A DNA stretch of 64,000 nucleotides from Paenibacillus albiflavus (GCF_004344915.1 NZ_SKFG01000010.1:1-64000), one strand, 5' to 3'; positions 27,960-37,044 are shown, counted from the first letter of the stretch. The notes: generated from the sequence alone by a model not told the origin. Translations and numbers: made by a program.

Positions 27960-29111
27960 TTAAGATAGAAATGAACCAAACACATCGTTGCCAAATAACA
28001 AGCCTTTATCCGATAAACGATATACGTCATCTTCATAGATAAGCAGCTCTTGCGTAACAAGCTTATCAACGATAGGTCCAAATACGTCTGTAATTGAAAG
28101 GTCAAATTGTGCTCTAAAATCAGCATTCTTCACTCCGCAAAGCATCCGTAAGCCAACCATCATGAAGTCTTCCATCGCTTCCTGCTTGCTAACCTCATGT
28201 TGTTCTAGTAGAGGCAATCCTGCCTTCGTTCCTTCGATATAGGGATTGACCCCTTTGATATTCACATGTCGCATATGATTCGCGTAGCCATGAGCACCAG
28301 CGCCTATCCCGTAATACGGCTCATTTTTCCAGTAGGTAATATTATGTTTGGAAGAATAGCCCGGCTTTGCAAAATTTGAAATCTCATACTGCTCATAACC
28401 AGCTTCTTGAAGCCTGCGCATAATAAGCAGATACATTTGCAGTTCTTCCTCTTCATCAGGAAGCGGCAGTTGATTCTTATTAAATAGTTTATAAAATAAT
28501 GTATTCTCTTCTACCTTTAGGGAATAGATCGAGTAATGCTTTAAATCCAGCTTCAAGGCTGCATCCAGCGTTGCATCCATCATATCAAGCGTCTGCTTCG
28601 GCAAACCAAACATGAGATCAATCGAAATATTATCAAATCCAACCTTACGCGCATTTTCAATACTTCGATATACATCATCTGTATGATGAATCCTTCCTAT
28701 TCGCTCAAGCAGTTCGTTATTGAACGATTGCACCCCGAATGAAAGTCGGTTAACGCCACCTTCCTTCATGACTGCAAGCTTCGCCTCGTCCGTAGTCCCC
28801 GGATTCGCTTCCATACTAAATTCAATATCCGAGCTTTGATTTGGAAAATAGGTCCGTACAAGCTTCAGAAATTTACGCATTTGCTCTGGCAATAACGTCG
28901 TCGGCGTACCGCCACCAACAAATATAGTCTTGATTGTCTCAGGTGGAAGCTTGGTCACCGTAAGCTCCATCTCCCGCTCAAGCGCTTCTAAATAAGCATC
29001 TACGGGCTGCCCTTTGAGTACAACCGAGTTAAAATCGCAATAATAGCATTTATTTGTGCAAAATGGGATATGAATATAAACGGCTTGTGGCGCCGCATTT
29101 AAATAAGTCAT
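27960..29111 (-). CDS. hemW: HemW, radical SAM heme chaperone family
   Basis: Radical-SAM protein of the coproporphyrinogen III oxidase-like HemW family, now thought to insert heme into respiratory proteins rather than oxidise coproporphyrinogen. The [4Fe-4S] motif CTNKCYYC is near residue 18. It is followed by FVGGGTPT and EANPGT, and a C-terminal HemN-type domain. At 383 aa it lacks the N-terminal extension of true HemN. The ATG overlaps the ywbE stop (ATGA). The position near lepA and hrcA is conserved in Bacillales. Confidence 0.93.
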   Translation of the reverse strand: MTYLNAAPQAVYIHIPFCTNKCYYCDFNSVVLKGQPVDAYLEALEREMELTVTKLPPETIKTIFVGGGTPTTLLPEQMRKFLKLVRTYFPNQSSDIEFSMEANPGTTDEAKLAVMKEGGVNRLSFGVQSFNNELLERIGRIHHTDDVYRSIENARKVGFDNISIDLMFGLPKQTLDMMDATLDAALKLDLKHYSIYSLKVEENTLFYKLFNKNQLPLPDEEEELQMYLLIMRRLQEAGYEQYEISNFAKPGYSSKHNITYWKNEPYYGIGAGAHGYANHMRHVNIKGVNPYIEGTKAGLPLLEQHEVSKQEAMEDFMMVGLRMLCGVKNADFRAQFDLSITDVFGPIVDKLVTQELLIYEDDVYRLSDKGLLFGNDVFGSFLS

Positions 29112-29302
29112 TTAATAATTTCCTTTACTCTTCCTACCTGACCATCCGTTAGTCGCACTTTGATTCCATGCGGATGATTCGGTGAGTTTGTTAGTATGTC
29201 TTTCACTATGCCGCGAGTCAGTTTACCTGTTCGCTGATCATTCTTGAGCACGATATCGACTTCGATTCCCGGAGTCACGTCCTTGCGCTGCTGCCCGTTC
29301 AT
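29108..29302 (-). CDS. ywbE: YwbE family protein (DUF2196)
   Basis: 64-residue basic protein that matches the YwbE family along its whole length (DVTPGIEVDIVLKNDQRTGK, LTRGIVKDILTNS, HPHGIKVRL, VGRVKEII). It is predicted to be a small all-beta domain; its function is unknown. It overlaps hemW by 4 bp, so the two are probably cotranslated. Confidence 0.9.
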   Translation of the reverse strand: MNGQQRKDVTPGIEVDIVLKNDQRTGKLTRGIVKDILTNSPNHPHGIKVRLTDGQVGRVKEIIK

Positions 29303-29490
29303 ATTTCGCCTCCGTCTAAATGGGTGGTAGTGTCATTTGATTTACACCCACAGTTCATTCTACTATAAAACGCAGCAAAATCGAAATTTTGTTTTAAGAG
29401 GGGGCTGGCTGATCAGTTGAGCTCAAGCTCAGATAAGGAGTAACCTTCTCATTTGGTGAAATGTGACACCGAACCGAACCTTGACCCTAG

Positions 29491-29681
29491 CTTTGAATGT
29501 AAAACATACAGTCAAAATCGCAGTTTCTGCTCAAAATTAACTTTTGGCTGCATAACGTACATTCAAAACTCATCGTTATTGCAAAACTAGCCCCACCAGT
29601 TACTTTTGCCTGCACGAAATGCAGGCAAAACTCAGAAATCGGCATTGTGGGCGATTTTGAATGTATAAAATACATTCAAAA
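29491..29681. repeat. Array of four diverged 27-bp palindromes
   Basis: Four imperfect palindromes of the same design lie at 29491-29517, 29542-29568, 29604-29630 and 29655-29681. Each runs TTTTGNNTGNA, 5 bp, TNCANNCAAAA; copy 4 is a near-perfect TTTTGAATGTA/TACATTCAAAA and copy 3 a perfect TTTTGCCTGCA/TGCAGGCAAAA. The arms differ between copies but compensating changes keep the pairing. Start-to-start distances are 51, 62 and 51 bp. The array fills most of the 427-bp gap between ywbE and the DUF559 gene. It has the form of REP/BIME-like repeats. The rest of the gap (29303-29490) shows nothing recognisable. Confidence 0.85.
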
Positions 29682-29729
29682 ACCACCAATTAACTGCTCA
29701 GCACAAATCCATCCTTCTACCTAGAATAA

Positions 29730-30395
29730 CTACACCAAATGCTGCAATGTTCTCAGTTCAACCTCATAATACAATACACCACGAGCAGTAGGAATTGGTC
29801 GGAGCCATCCTTTATCGACTAAAGAACGCAGCCATTTGCAGGCTGTACGATGGTTCACGTCCATTGCGCTCGATACATCGATTGGTCGTATTGGTTTGCC
29901 TAGCTGCCAAGCTAGTCGCAGCACCTCTTTCTCAATAACTCGAGCGGGAGTTAGTTTATGCTCTTGCATCAAATGAGGTCCTATCACCATCTGCAGCAGC
30001 ATTCGGCATACCTCAGGACGCTCTTTTACATCATCGTAAGAGAAATGGATCATCTTCCATCCGAGCCCCGTAAGGAATGCATCTCTTTTCAACGAATAGC
30101 TAAACCCTTCACGATCCAAATCCCGGACATGGGACTGGTAACCATCACACTCGATACCTATCCGACCAAACGAAGGTAAGAAAGCAAAATCAAGAAACAC
30201 CGATTTACGATTCCAGTCGTATACTTCGTACTCAGGGTGCAACTGCTCGAAGCTACCAAAAAGCGGCCACCATACATTGTGGAGGAGTAATCTTTCTGCA
30301 TGTGCATGCCCCCTCTCCAACCTGCCCTTGCGTTCACCTGATCTTCTGCTTAAATGGTCTTCAATTAATGCGCAATGTGCTGCTTCAAAACTCAT
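29730..30395 (-). CDS. DUF559-type endonuclease fused to a winged-helix domain
   Basis: 221-aa protein. An N-terminal His/Arg/Glu-rich helix leads into a PD-(D/E)XK fold of the DUF559/Vsr-like type: D69 (FLDFAF), E82 and D84 (IGIECDGYQSH), then RDLDREGFSYSLKRDAFLTGLGW and a hydrophobic strand (KMIHFSYDDV). Residues about 150-215 look like a winged helix (RPIDVSSAMDVNHRTACKWL, then VDKGWLRP and a beta wing). I start at the ATG at 30395, with GGGAGGAAG upstream; longer in-frame starts run into the lepA terminator. No methylase or other defence gene is adjacent. Nuclease activity is inferred; substrate and role are unknown. Confidence 0.8.
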   Translation of the reverse strand: MSFEAAHCALIEDHLSRRSGERKGRLERGHAHAERLLLHNVWWPLFGSFEQLHPEYEVYDWNRKSVFLDFAFLPSFGRIGIECDGYQSHVRDLDREGFSYSLKRDAFLTGLGWKMIHFSYDDVKERPEVCRMLLQMVIGPHLMQEHKLTPARVIEKEVLRLAWQLGKPIRPIDVSSAMDVNHRTACKWLRSLVDKGWLRPIPTARGVLYYEVELRTLQHLV

Positions 30396-30429
30396 CTCAA
30401 CACTTCCTCCCATCAAATGATTACGGAAA

Positions 30430-30477
30430 CAAAAACACAAAAACGCCCCTCAGCACACTTGCTTTGCTAAGGGACGT
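30430..30477 (-). terminator. Terminator after lepA
   Basis: Stem ACGtCCCTtAGCA / TGCTgAGGGgCGT with two mismatches (30443-30477), followed on the minus strand by TTTTTGTGTTTTTG. It is 35 bp past the lepA stop and immediately upstream of the DUF559 gene. Confidence 0.88.
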
Positions 30478-30511
30478 TCTTCGTCACTGCATGAATATAT
30501 TCGTTTATTAA

Positions 30512-32326
30512 CTACTCATCAATCTTCAATACAGCCATGAACGCTTCTTGCGGCACTTCAACGGAGCCGACTTGCTTCATCCGTTTCTTACCTTCCTTCT
30601 GCTTCTCTAGCAGCTTACGCTTACGGGAGATGTCACCGCCGTAGCACTTGGCAAGTACGTTCTTGCGCATCGCTTTAACGGTCTCACGGGAGACGATCTT
30701 CTGCCCGATAGCAGCTTGGATAGGTACCTCGAACATTTGCCTTGGGATGAGCTCACGAAGCTTCTCACAAATGATGCGTCCGCGGTTATAGGCACGATCA
30801 CGATGCACGATAAAGGACAGCGCATCGACCTGTTCATTATTAAGCAGAATATCCATCTTCACAAGATTCGATTTGCGATAGCCCGACAATTCATAGTCGA
30901 ATGAAGCATACCCCTTCGTGCTGGATTTTAACTGATCGAAGAAATCATACACAATCTCGGACAACGGGATGTTGTAGGTCAGTGTTACGCGATTCGTATC
31001 CAAATATTCCATGTTTTCGAATTCGCCGCGTTTATTTTGACAAAGCTCCATAATCGCTCCTACATAATCGTTAGGCACGATAACCTTTGCTTTCACATAA
31101 GGCTCTTCAACGAAATCGATTCGTTGCTGTTCGGGATAGTTGGATGGATTGTCAATATCAATGACTTCACCATTCGTTAAAGTAACCCGATATATAACGC
31201 TTGGCGCAGTCGTAATCAGCGGAATATTAAACTCACGTTCAATCCGCTCCTGAATGATTTCCATATGCAGAAGTCCAAGGAATCCGCAACGGAAACCGAA
31301 GCCTAAAGCAGTAGAAGTCTCAGGCTCATACGTTAAGGAAGCATCGTTAAGCTCAAGCTTCTCAAGCGCTTCACGAAGATCATTGTAATCGGTCGTTTCA
31401 ATCGGATATAGACCGCAAAATACCATCGGATTAATGCGACGATATCCTGGCAATGGTTCAGCAGCAGGGTTCACAACTGTTGTTACAGTATCCCCGACGC
31501 GCGTATCCCCTACATTCTTGATCCCTGCAACGATGAAGCCAACGTCACCAACGTTCAGCTCATCAATAATCGTCATCCGCGGCTTGAATGCACCAACCTC
31601 AATAACTTCAAACGTTTTGTTCGTCGCCATGAATTTGATTTTGGAACCCGCACGAATAGAACCATCTACTACACGCACGTAAACAATTACACCTTTATAC
31701 GGATCATAATGAGAGTCGAAAATAAGCGCTTTAAGCGGCTTGGTGTGGTCACCAGTTGGCGGCGGTACCTTCGCGCATACTTGCTCGATAATTTCTTTAA
31801 TTCCGATCCCCGCTTTAGCAGATGCAAGAACAGCTTCGGATGCATCTAGTCCGATAACATCCTCGATCTCATGCTTAACACGTTCTGGATCTGCACTTGG
31901 CAAATCGATCTTGTTAATAACTGGAAGAATCTCAAGGTTATTATCAAGAGCAAGATACACGTTAGCCATCGTCTGTGCTTCAATTCCTTGCGCAGCATCT
32001 ACGACAAGGAGAGCGCCTTCACATGCTGCAAGACTTCTGGATACCTCATACGTGAAGTCGACATGCCCCGGTGTATCAATTAAATTCAAAATATATTCTT
32101 GTCCATCATCTGCGCGATAATCAAGTCTTACCGCTTGCAGTTTAATCGTAATTCCACGTTCACGCTCAAGATCCATCTGATCGAGCACTTGCTCCTGCAT
32201 TTCACGAGAGGACAATGTCCCTGTATATTCCAATATCCGATCCGCCAACGTCGATTTCCCATGGTCAATATGGGCGATAATTGAGAAGTTGCGAATTTGC
32301 TTCTGTCTAGCTTGAATATCCGTCAT
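30512..32326 (-). CDS. lepA: LepA (elongation factor 4)
   Basis: Ribosome-associated translational GTPase that back-translocates or helps 30S biogenesis. It has G1 AHIDHGKST (18-26), G3 DTPGH, G4 NKID, EF-G-like domains II, III and V, and the LepA-specific C-terminal domain with [20 protein letters not shown]. 604 aa is full length. It follows yqxA and spoIIP as in B. subtilis, although lepA itself is vegetative. GGGGGTAAGG precedes the ATG. Confidence 0.98.
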   Translation of the reverse strand: MTDIQARQKQIRNFSIIAHIDHGKSTLADRILEYTGTLSSREMQEQVLDQMDLERERGITIKLQAVRLDYRADDGQEYILNLIDTPGHVDFTYEVSRSLAACEGALLVVDAAQGIEAQTMANVYLALDNNLEILPVINKIDLPSADPERVKHEIEDVIGLDASEAVLASAKAGIGIKEIIEQVCAKVPPPTGDHTKPLKALIFDSHYDPYKGVIVYVRVVDGSIRAGSKIKFMATNKTFEVIEVGAFKPRMTIIDELNVGDVGFIVAGIKNVGDTRVGDTVTTVVNPAAEPLPGYRRINPMVFCGLYPIETTDYNDLREALEKLELNDASLTYEPETSTALGFGFRCGFLGLLHMEIIQERIEREFNIPLITTAPSVIYRVTLTNGEVIDIDNPSNYPEQQRIDFVEEPYVKAKVIVPNDYVGAIMELCQNKRGEFENMEYLDTNRVTLTYNIPLSEIVYDFFDQLKSSTKGYASFDYELSGYRKSNLVKMDILLNNEQVDALSFIVHRDRAYNRGRIICEKLRELIPRQMFEVPIQAAIGQKIVSRETVKAMRKNVLAKCYGGDISRKRKLLEKQKEGKKRMKQVGSVEVPQEAFMAVLKIDE

Positions 32327-32407
32327 GCCTTACCCCCACTATCAATACAATAAGCATCATTATAACAGTTGGTGGAAAAGGCTTCAATGTTTACCTTTAA
32401 ACAAGCT

Positions 32408-32788
32408 TCATACAAATATATCAAATAGTCCTGAAAAAAGTGAGACGATGAGCTGTGCGACCTTTTTGAGCATATTTCCGATACTATTCCCGATGCTTCC
32501 GAACAAGGATGTCTGTTCAGTCTGATTCCGCATCTTCTGGATTTGTTCATAGGAAAGCTTCTCTTCCTTCGCCTTCATCTCGGTCGATTCTTTTCGCTTC
32601 TGTGCGGCGAGTTCGTCCTCTTGTTGCTTCTTCTTAGCTGCTGCATCCTTCACGATCTGTTCTTTGTTCATCGGACCATATACCTGCTGGACGCCACTGG
32701 AAGCAAGACTTAGACCGAATAGTATACAGAACACGGTAAATATGATGGCGAGTCCAATTTTAAGATAAAATTTACCCATCCGACTCAT
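32408..32788 (-). CDS. yqxA: YqxA-like membrane protein (DUF3679)
   Basis: Small protein (126 aa from the ATG at 32788) with one N-terminal membrane helix (about 7-30), a charged Lys/Glu/Gln helix (about 40-85) and a C-terminal amphipathic stretch. Length, topology and location between spoIIP and lepA match YqxA of B. subtilis, a protein of unknown function in the gpr-spoIIP-yqxA-lepA cluster. The in-frame GTG at 32797 lies next to the Shine-Dalgarno and is unlikely to be used. Confidence 0.8.
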   Translation of the reverse strand: MSRMGKFYLKIGLAIIFTVFCILFGLSLASSGVQQVYGPMNKEQIVKDAAAKKKQQEDELAAQKRKESTEMKAKEEKLSYEQIQKMRNQTEQTSLFGSIGNSIGNMLKKVAQLIVSLFSGLFDIFV

Positions 32789-32842
32789 TACATCCACACT
32801 CCTAAATTTATTGCATGGCAGCGTGCGCGTGCAGCAGCCAAC

Positions 32843-34054
32843 TTATCCATTCACCTTCTGCGCTTTGAGAATCACTTCTGAAATGGCGGAGCTAAGCAAA
32901 TCAACGGTACGATAGCATTCTTCAAGCGTATTGTAAGGTCCACCTACTTCGATCAGAATCGCATGAGGTGAAATCGTCTGATTGTAGACACCATTGCCTT
33001 CTTTTTCAGTCTTGGCATAAATCCCTTTGGACAAGCCTGGGGTGCCCTTTTCCAATATCTCATGAATCTGATTAGCGAATGCTTCATTTTTCTTCCAATT
33101 TGGATTAGCCGTACCGATGATAAAATAGAGCTGCGCATAATCCTTCCCGTTGATCGTGATAGTAGTCTTCTTACGTGATGAAGAATCACGGTGGATATCA
33201 AAATAATATTGCAAATCGCTATTAATTGCTGTCACTTCCTGTAAGGTACGCATCGAATATTTATAAGAATAACTATTATTGAAATTTTGAATAATGCTAG
33301 GATAGTTTGCAGTGGAATGAAGCGATTCAACACCCTTGTTCTGCAAGCTTTCAGCTAACCGCTGACCAACTTGCATAATATTAACCTTAGAACTATATGC
33401 TAGATTCGGATCTGTAATTCCTTTGTCCTTGAGCTCTGGCAAGAAGGATTCGGTACTATGTGATTGATAGATAAAAGCAATCTTTTGGCTTAGAGCGGAT
33501 TTATTACCTTCGGAAGGTTTGTCGATTGGCGCAGGAATCGGCTTAGCTTTTTCATCCGCATCCCGCTGAATACCTTCAGCAGCCACACCCGCACCTTCAA
33601 ATACACTCGCTGGCGGTGTTATATGCAAAGGATCACTCGGATTATCTACTTTACCGGGACGTAATACAGTGGTCTGACCCGTACTTAGCCCTGGAATTTC
33701 ATGTGTAAGCGCAGACTGAGGATTCTCGGGATTCAAATCAGTCAAAAATCGCACCATAAAATACAAGATGTTTTTAGCAGAAAAAGTAAAATCCATCGAG
33801 TCTTGCTTCAATCCAGGCACTTCCATCCCTAACATATCGACGAAGAATTGATTAGATACCGCTGCTGCAAGTCCTTTGAATGAATTAACCGATGGGGTGT
33901 CCGATTTACTTTGCAGCATACTGCTTAAGCTGACTATGACGATCACAAGCAATGTACTAATAGAGCCAATGAGCATGAGTTTCCCGAAGGAACCTGCACT
34001 CTCTAATGTTTTGCGCATACTATTTAAATTTAGGGTTACCGCTGTTCTTTTCAT
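32843..34054 (-). CDS. spoIIP: SpoIIP, stage II sporulation protein P
   Basis: Peptidoglycan amidase/endopeptidase of the SpoIIDMP engulfment machine, anchored in the mother-cell membrane. An N-terminal membrane helix (about 24-46) is followed by a Pro/Ser/Glu-rich linker and the SpoIIP catalytic domain from about residue 190 (YQSHSTESFLPE, FDIHRDSSSR, ILIEVGGPYNT). These contain the zinc-ligand histidine and glutamate motifs. 403 aa is typical. AGGAGGG precedes the ATG. Likely driven by sigma-E in the mother cell. Confidence 0.96.
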   Translation of the reverse strand: MKRTAVTLNLNSMRKTLESAGSFGKLMLIGSISTLLVIVIVSLSSMLQSKSDTPSVNSFKGLAAAVSNQFFVDMLGMEVPGLKQDSMDFTFSAKNILYFMVRFLTDLNPENPQSALTHEIPGLSTGQTTVLRPGKVDNPSDPLHITPPASVFEGAGVAAEGIQRDADEKAKPIPAPIDKPSEGNKSALSQKIAFIYQSHSTESFLPELKDKGITDPNLAYSSKVNIMQVGQRLAESLQNKGVESLHSTANYPSIIQNFNNSYSYKYSMRTLQEVTAINSDLQYYFDIHRDSSSRKKTTITINGKDYAQLYFIIGTANPNWKKNEAFANQIHEILEKGTPGLSKGIYAKTEKEGNGVYNQTISPHAILIEVGGPYNTLEECYRTVDLLSSAISEVILKAQKVNG

Positions 34055-34085
34055 ATGAATACCCTCCTATAACCGTCTACCAATC

Positions 34086-34113
34086 TATTTATTATTAATC
34101 TATGAGAATATTC
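34086..34113 (-). promoter_or_regulatory. Possible sigma-E promoter of spoIIP
   Basis: GAATATT (-35, 34107-34113 on the minus strand) matches the sigma-E KMATATT pattern. A 13-bp spacer leads to AATAAATA, a partial match to CATACAnT. The start of spoIIP is about 30 bp further on. Consistent with known sigma-E control of spoIIP, but the -10 is weak. Confidence 0.35.
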
Positions 34114-34135
34114 AATTTAATAGAACTGATTTTAA

Positions 34136-34182
34136 TAGTAAAAAGCACTTGCCCGCGCTTTCCTAAACGCTGAGCAAGTGCT
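34136..34182 (-). terminator. Terminator after gpr
   Basis: Stem AGCACTTGC..AGCG / CGC..GGCAAGTGCT (34144-34182) followed by TTTTTAC on the minus strand, 11 bp past the gpr stop. It separates gpr from spoIIP. Confidence 0.88.
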
Positions 34183-34192
34183 CGTCTTGAGA

Positions 34193-35188
34193 TCAATGTG
34201 TATAGGCTGCAACATTATTGACATCAATCGCTTCATGCAAGGCAGCGTTCAATCCACTGGCAATGATGTTCGCGATATCCTCAATAAACTCATCGACTTC
34301 CTTCGGCGTAACGAGCAAATCATGTCCAAGCGGTTCAAGGACCTCTTTGACCAGAGATAAACGCTCATTCTCCTGCAACGTATCGAGCATCCCAAGAATT
34401 TTCCCCTGGTTGTTCGTACTTTTGCCAAAATGACTCTTCATCATGTCAATGCTGTTGTTCACGATTGTGGACGCATAGACGACAGTTGGTACACCGATTG
34501 CAATAACAGGTATTCCTAAAATTTCTTTCGTTAAACCTTTGCGCTTATTGCCGATTCCTGACCCTGGATGGATTCCAATGTCAGCGATTTGAATCGTCGT
34601 GTTCACTCGTTCAAGTGCCCTAGAAGCAAGCGCATCAATAGCGATGAGGAGATCAGGCTTCGACTTCTCTACAATCCCTTGTACAATTTCACTGCTCTCA
34701 ATACCTGTAATCCCGAGCACTCCTGGTGCTACACCACTTACAGGACGATAACCGGGGCTAACTTGATCAGGCATCAATTCAAAAAAATGTCTTGTCACAA
34801 GTAAGTTCTCCACAACTAGCGGGCCTAGCGCATCAGGTGTTACATTCCAGTTGCCAAGCCCGACCACAAGCACCTTTGCCATTTTGGAAATGCCCAACTC
34901 CGTTAAGAAACGCTCAAACTCCTGGGCAAATTTGGTCGCGACTCGATCCTGCAAGTCTGAATCCTTGCCTCTTAACTCTGGAACTTCAAGCGTGATATAT
35001 TTGCCAGGCATTTTACCTAATGCAGCAGCACCTTCGGGAGTTAGAATATCAATTTTGGTTACCTTGATTCCTTCATCCTCAGACACGTCTGAATGAACCC
35101 CCGGAATTGCGCTACCTCGTTCTTCACTAACCGAATCCCTTGCTTCTAAGGCTAGGTCTGTTCTTACCGCATACATGCTTAAGTCCAT
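34193..35188 (-). CDS. gpr: GPR, spore germination protease
   Basis: Protease that degrades the DNA-protecting small acid-soluble proteins early in germination. It is made as a zymogen that processes itself. The short propeptide region and the conserved core (KVLVVGLGNWNVTPDALGP, GITGIESSEIVQGIV, IAIDALASRALERVNTTIQ, PGSGIGNKRKG) are all present. 331 aa is slightly shorter than the B. subtilis enzyme. It is divergent from rpsT, as in Bacillus, and has a forespore-type promoter. Confidence 0.97.
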   Translation of the reverse strand: MDLSMYAVRTDLALEARDSVSEERGSAIPGVHSDVSEDEGIKVTKIDILTPEGAAALGKMPGKYITLEVPELRGKDSDLQDRVATKFAQEFERFLTELGISKMAKVLVVGLGNWNVTPDALGPLVVENLLVTRHFFELMPDQVSPGYRPVSGVAPGVLGITGIESSEIVQGIVEKSKPDLLIAIDALASRALERVNTTIQIADIGIHPGSGIGNKRKGLTKEILGIPVIAIGVPTVVYASTIVNNSIDMMKSHFGKSTNNQGKILGMLDTLQENERLSLVKEVLEPLGHDLLVTPKEVDEFIEDIANIIASGLNAALHEAIDVNNVAAYTH

Positions 35189-35220
35189 ATCATTCCCTCT
35201 TTTACCGTAACATTCTTGAT

Positions 35221-35250
35221 TATTGTGGGATAAAAGCTAACCGCTTATGC
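35221..35250 (-). promoter_or_regulatory. Sigma-G/sigma-F-type promoter of gpr
   Basis: GCATA (-35, 35246-35250 on the minus strand), an 18-bp spacer and CACAATA (-10, 35221-35227). The -35 and spacing match the sigma-G consensus exactly and the -10 differs from CATnnTA at one base. This fits forespore expression of gpr known from B. subtilis. Confidence 0.6.
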
Positions 35251-35293
35251 ACAAACTCCATTCAATTCCTCGTTATTTCTAATAGGTACATGC

Positions 35294-35322
35294 TTGATTT
35301 TTATAGCGTGCCGTGATAAAAT
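35294..35322 (+). promoter_or_regulatory. Sigma-A promoter of rpsT
   Basis: TTGATT, 17 bp, TAAAAT on the plus strand, about 60 bp upstream of the rpsT start. It gives a leader of roughly 55 nt. Confidence 0.75.
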
Positions 35323-35383
35323 GTTCAAAGTTGTCAACATTCGTAACGTTGATCGATGTGTATCGAAGTAGGAGGTGAACGTC

Positions 35384-35650
35384 TTGCCAAACATTAAATC
35401 CGCTATTAAACGCGTGAAGGTTAGCGATAAGCGCCGTCTGCGCAATGCATCCCAGAAGTCTGCACTACGTACAGCAGTTAAAGCTTTTGAAACAACTGTA
35501 GCTACGAATAACGTAGATTCCGCCAAAGAAGCTCTTATTCTTGCTTCTAAGAAACTGGATAAAGCAGCTTCCAAAGGTTTAATCCATAAAAATGCCGCTA
35601 ACCGCAAGAAATCGCGTCTAGCTAAAAAGCTTAACGCACTACAAGCGTAA
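35384..35650 (+). CDS. rpsT: Ribosomal protein S20 (TTG start)
   Basis: Small Lys/Arg/Ala-rich ribosomal protein of the 30S body ([48 protein letters not shown]). The family starts MPNIKSA; in this gene that position is TTG at 35384, with GGAGGT 7 bp upstream. The in-frame GTG at 35375 is within the Shine-Dalgarno. 88 aa is normal. E. coli rpsT also uses a UUG start, which is part of its autoregulation. Monocistronic with its own promoter and terminator. Confidence 0.96.
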   Translation: MPNIKSAIKRVKVSDKRRLRNASQKSALRTAVKAFETTVATNNVDSAKEALILASKKLDKAASKGLIHKNAANRKKSRLAKKLNALQA

Positions 35651-35670
35651 TTTTAGATTACAAATTAGCA

Positions 35671-35700
35671 AAGTCTGGACCAATTGGTCCAGACTTTTTT
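35671..35700 (+). terminator. Terminator of rpsT
   Basis: Perfect 11-bp stem AAGTCTGGACC/GGTCCAGACTT with an AATT loop, followed by TTTT. It may also slow transcription from serS on the other strand. Confidence 0.95.
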
Positions 35701-35732
35701 CGTATTATATACTATTGAATCGGGTCATATCC

Positions 35733-37010
35733 TTATATCCTAATTTCCGATATCCCATATAGATAAGGGCGAAGTGCCTTCGGAATATTGATCGAGCCAT
35801 CCTCACGCTGATGGTTTTCTAATAATGGAATTAATATGCGCGGAGTAGCTACAGCTGTATTATTGAGCGTGCAGCAATATTGAAGCTTACCCTCTTCATC
35901 GCGATAACGAATGTTCGAGCGTCTAGCTTGGAAATCAAGGACATTCGACGCCGAATGCGTCTCGCCATACGCCCCTCTGCTAGGCATCCACGTTTCGATA
36001 TCATACTGCTTATAATTCTTCTGACTTAAGTCCCCCGTACATACAGCTACAACCCGATAAGGAAGCTCAAGCAGCTGGAGAATATCCTCTGCATTCTGCG
36101 TCATTTCCTGCAAGATGCGATCCGATACAACTTCATCATTTTTGCACAGAACGACCTGTTCGACCTTAGCAAATTGATGCACACGATATAATCCCCGTAC
36201 ATCTCGTCCAGCCGATCCAATCTCACTGCGGAAACAATTTGATACACCGGCTAATCTGATAGGCTCCTCTACATCGATAATTTCATCCGAGTAATAAGCA
36301 ACTAGCGGAGCCTCTGATGTTCCAACCAAATACTTGCCTTCATCTTGAATTTCGAACGCCTGATCCTTTCCGAGTGGGAAGAAACCTGTATTCACTAATG
36401 CATCTTCGCGTACTATGACGGGTACGTCCAGCATTTGATAACCACGAGGCACCAATAGGTCAATGGCAAGCTGCTGTACCGCACGATGCAGGTGTAATCC
36501 CCAGCCCTTCAAGAAATAATTCCGCATACCGGCTACTTTGACTCCCCGGGCTAGATCGAATAACTGATGCTTCTCACCAAGCGCAATATGATCAAGCGGT
36601 TCATAATCAAAAACGGGAATGTCTCCATGTTTTCTTATTTCTACATTATCAGCATCCGATTGCCCCATAGGCGTATCTGCCGAAATTCGATTCGGAATCA
36701 ATTGCATGATCTGGTCAAATTCTTCATCCATTGCGCGCAACTTCACTTCTAGATCCCCAAGTTCTGCATTAACCGTCCTTACCGCTTCCTTCGTCTCATT
36801 CGCGAGCTCTTGCTTCGCCTGTTGAACATATCCCGCTATTTGTGCCGAATAGTCATTACGCGCTTTGCGAAGGCTCTCTACCTGTATCCGTAGGCTCCTA
36901 CGTGCTTGATCCAATTCGATCCACCGATCTAGATTAACCTGAATTCCTTTAAGCTGAGCTACTTTCCGCAACTCTTCAATATGCTCACGAATATAATTTA
37001 CATCCAACAT
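35733..37010 (-). CDS. serS: Seryl-tRNA synthetase (divergent form)
   Basis: Class II seryl-tRNA synthetase. The N-terminal coiled-coil arm (about 25-110) binds the long variable arm of tRNA-Ser. The catalytic core follows, with TSEAPLVAYY, motif 2 (FRSEIGSAGRDVRGL) and motif 3. Motif 3 reads LNNTAVATPR where the usual form is LNGSGLAVGR; the Thr and Arg still align with the key residues. Together with SASNVLDFQARR for the usual SSCSN-DFQARR, this suggests a divergent SerRS. It is preceded by a T-box leader and lies between holA and rpsT, which are adjacent in B. subtilis. A second, canonical serS may exist elsewhere. Confidence 0.9.
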   Translation of the reverse strand: MLDVNYIREHIEELRKVAQLKGIQVNLDRWIELDQARRSLRIQVESLRKARNDYSAQIAGYVQQAKQELANETKEAVRTVNAELGDLEVKLRAMDEEFDQIMQLIPNRISADTPMGQSDADNVEIRKHGDIPVFDYEPLDHIALGEKHQLFDLARGVKVAGMRNYFLKGWGLHLHRAVQQLAIDLLVPRGYQMLDVPVIVREDALVNTGFFPLGKDQAFEIQDEGKYLVGTSEAPLVAYYSDEIIDVEEPIRLAGVSNCFRSEIGSAGRDVRGLYRVHQFAKVEQVVLCKNDEVVSDRILQEMTQNAEDILQLLELPYRVVAVCTGDLSQKNYKQYDIETWMPSRGAYGETHSASNVLDFQARRSNIRYRDEEGKLQYCCTLNNTAVATPRILIPLLENHQREDGSINIPKALRPYLYGISEIRI

Positions 37011-37044
37011 CTTCTATCTACCCCTTTCGAATATGAAACCATAA

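Noticed and set aside
29487-29675. 62-codon reading frame on the minus strand across the palindromes
   Set aside because: It has no Shine-Dalgarno, its composition only reflects the repeats, and it ends without any domain pattern.
29491-29681. CRISPR array
   Set aside because: The four repeats differ in most arm positions, the spacers are 24, 35 and 24 bp, and no cas gene is nearby.
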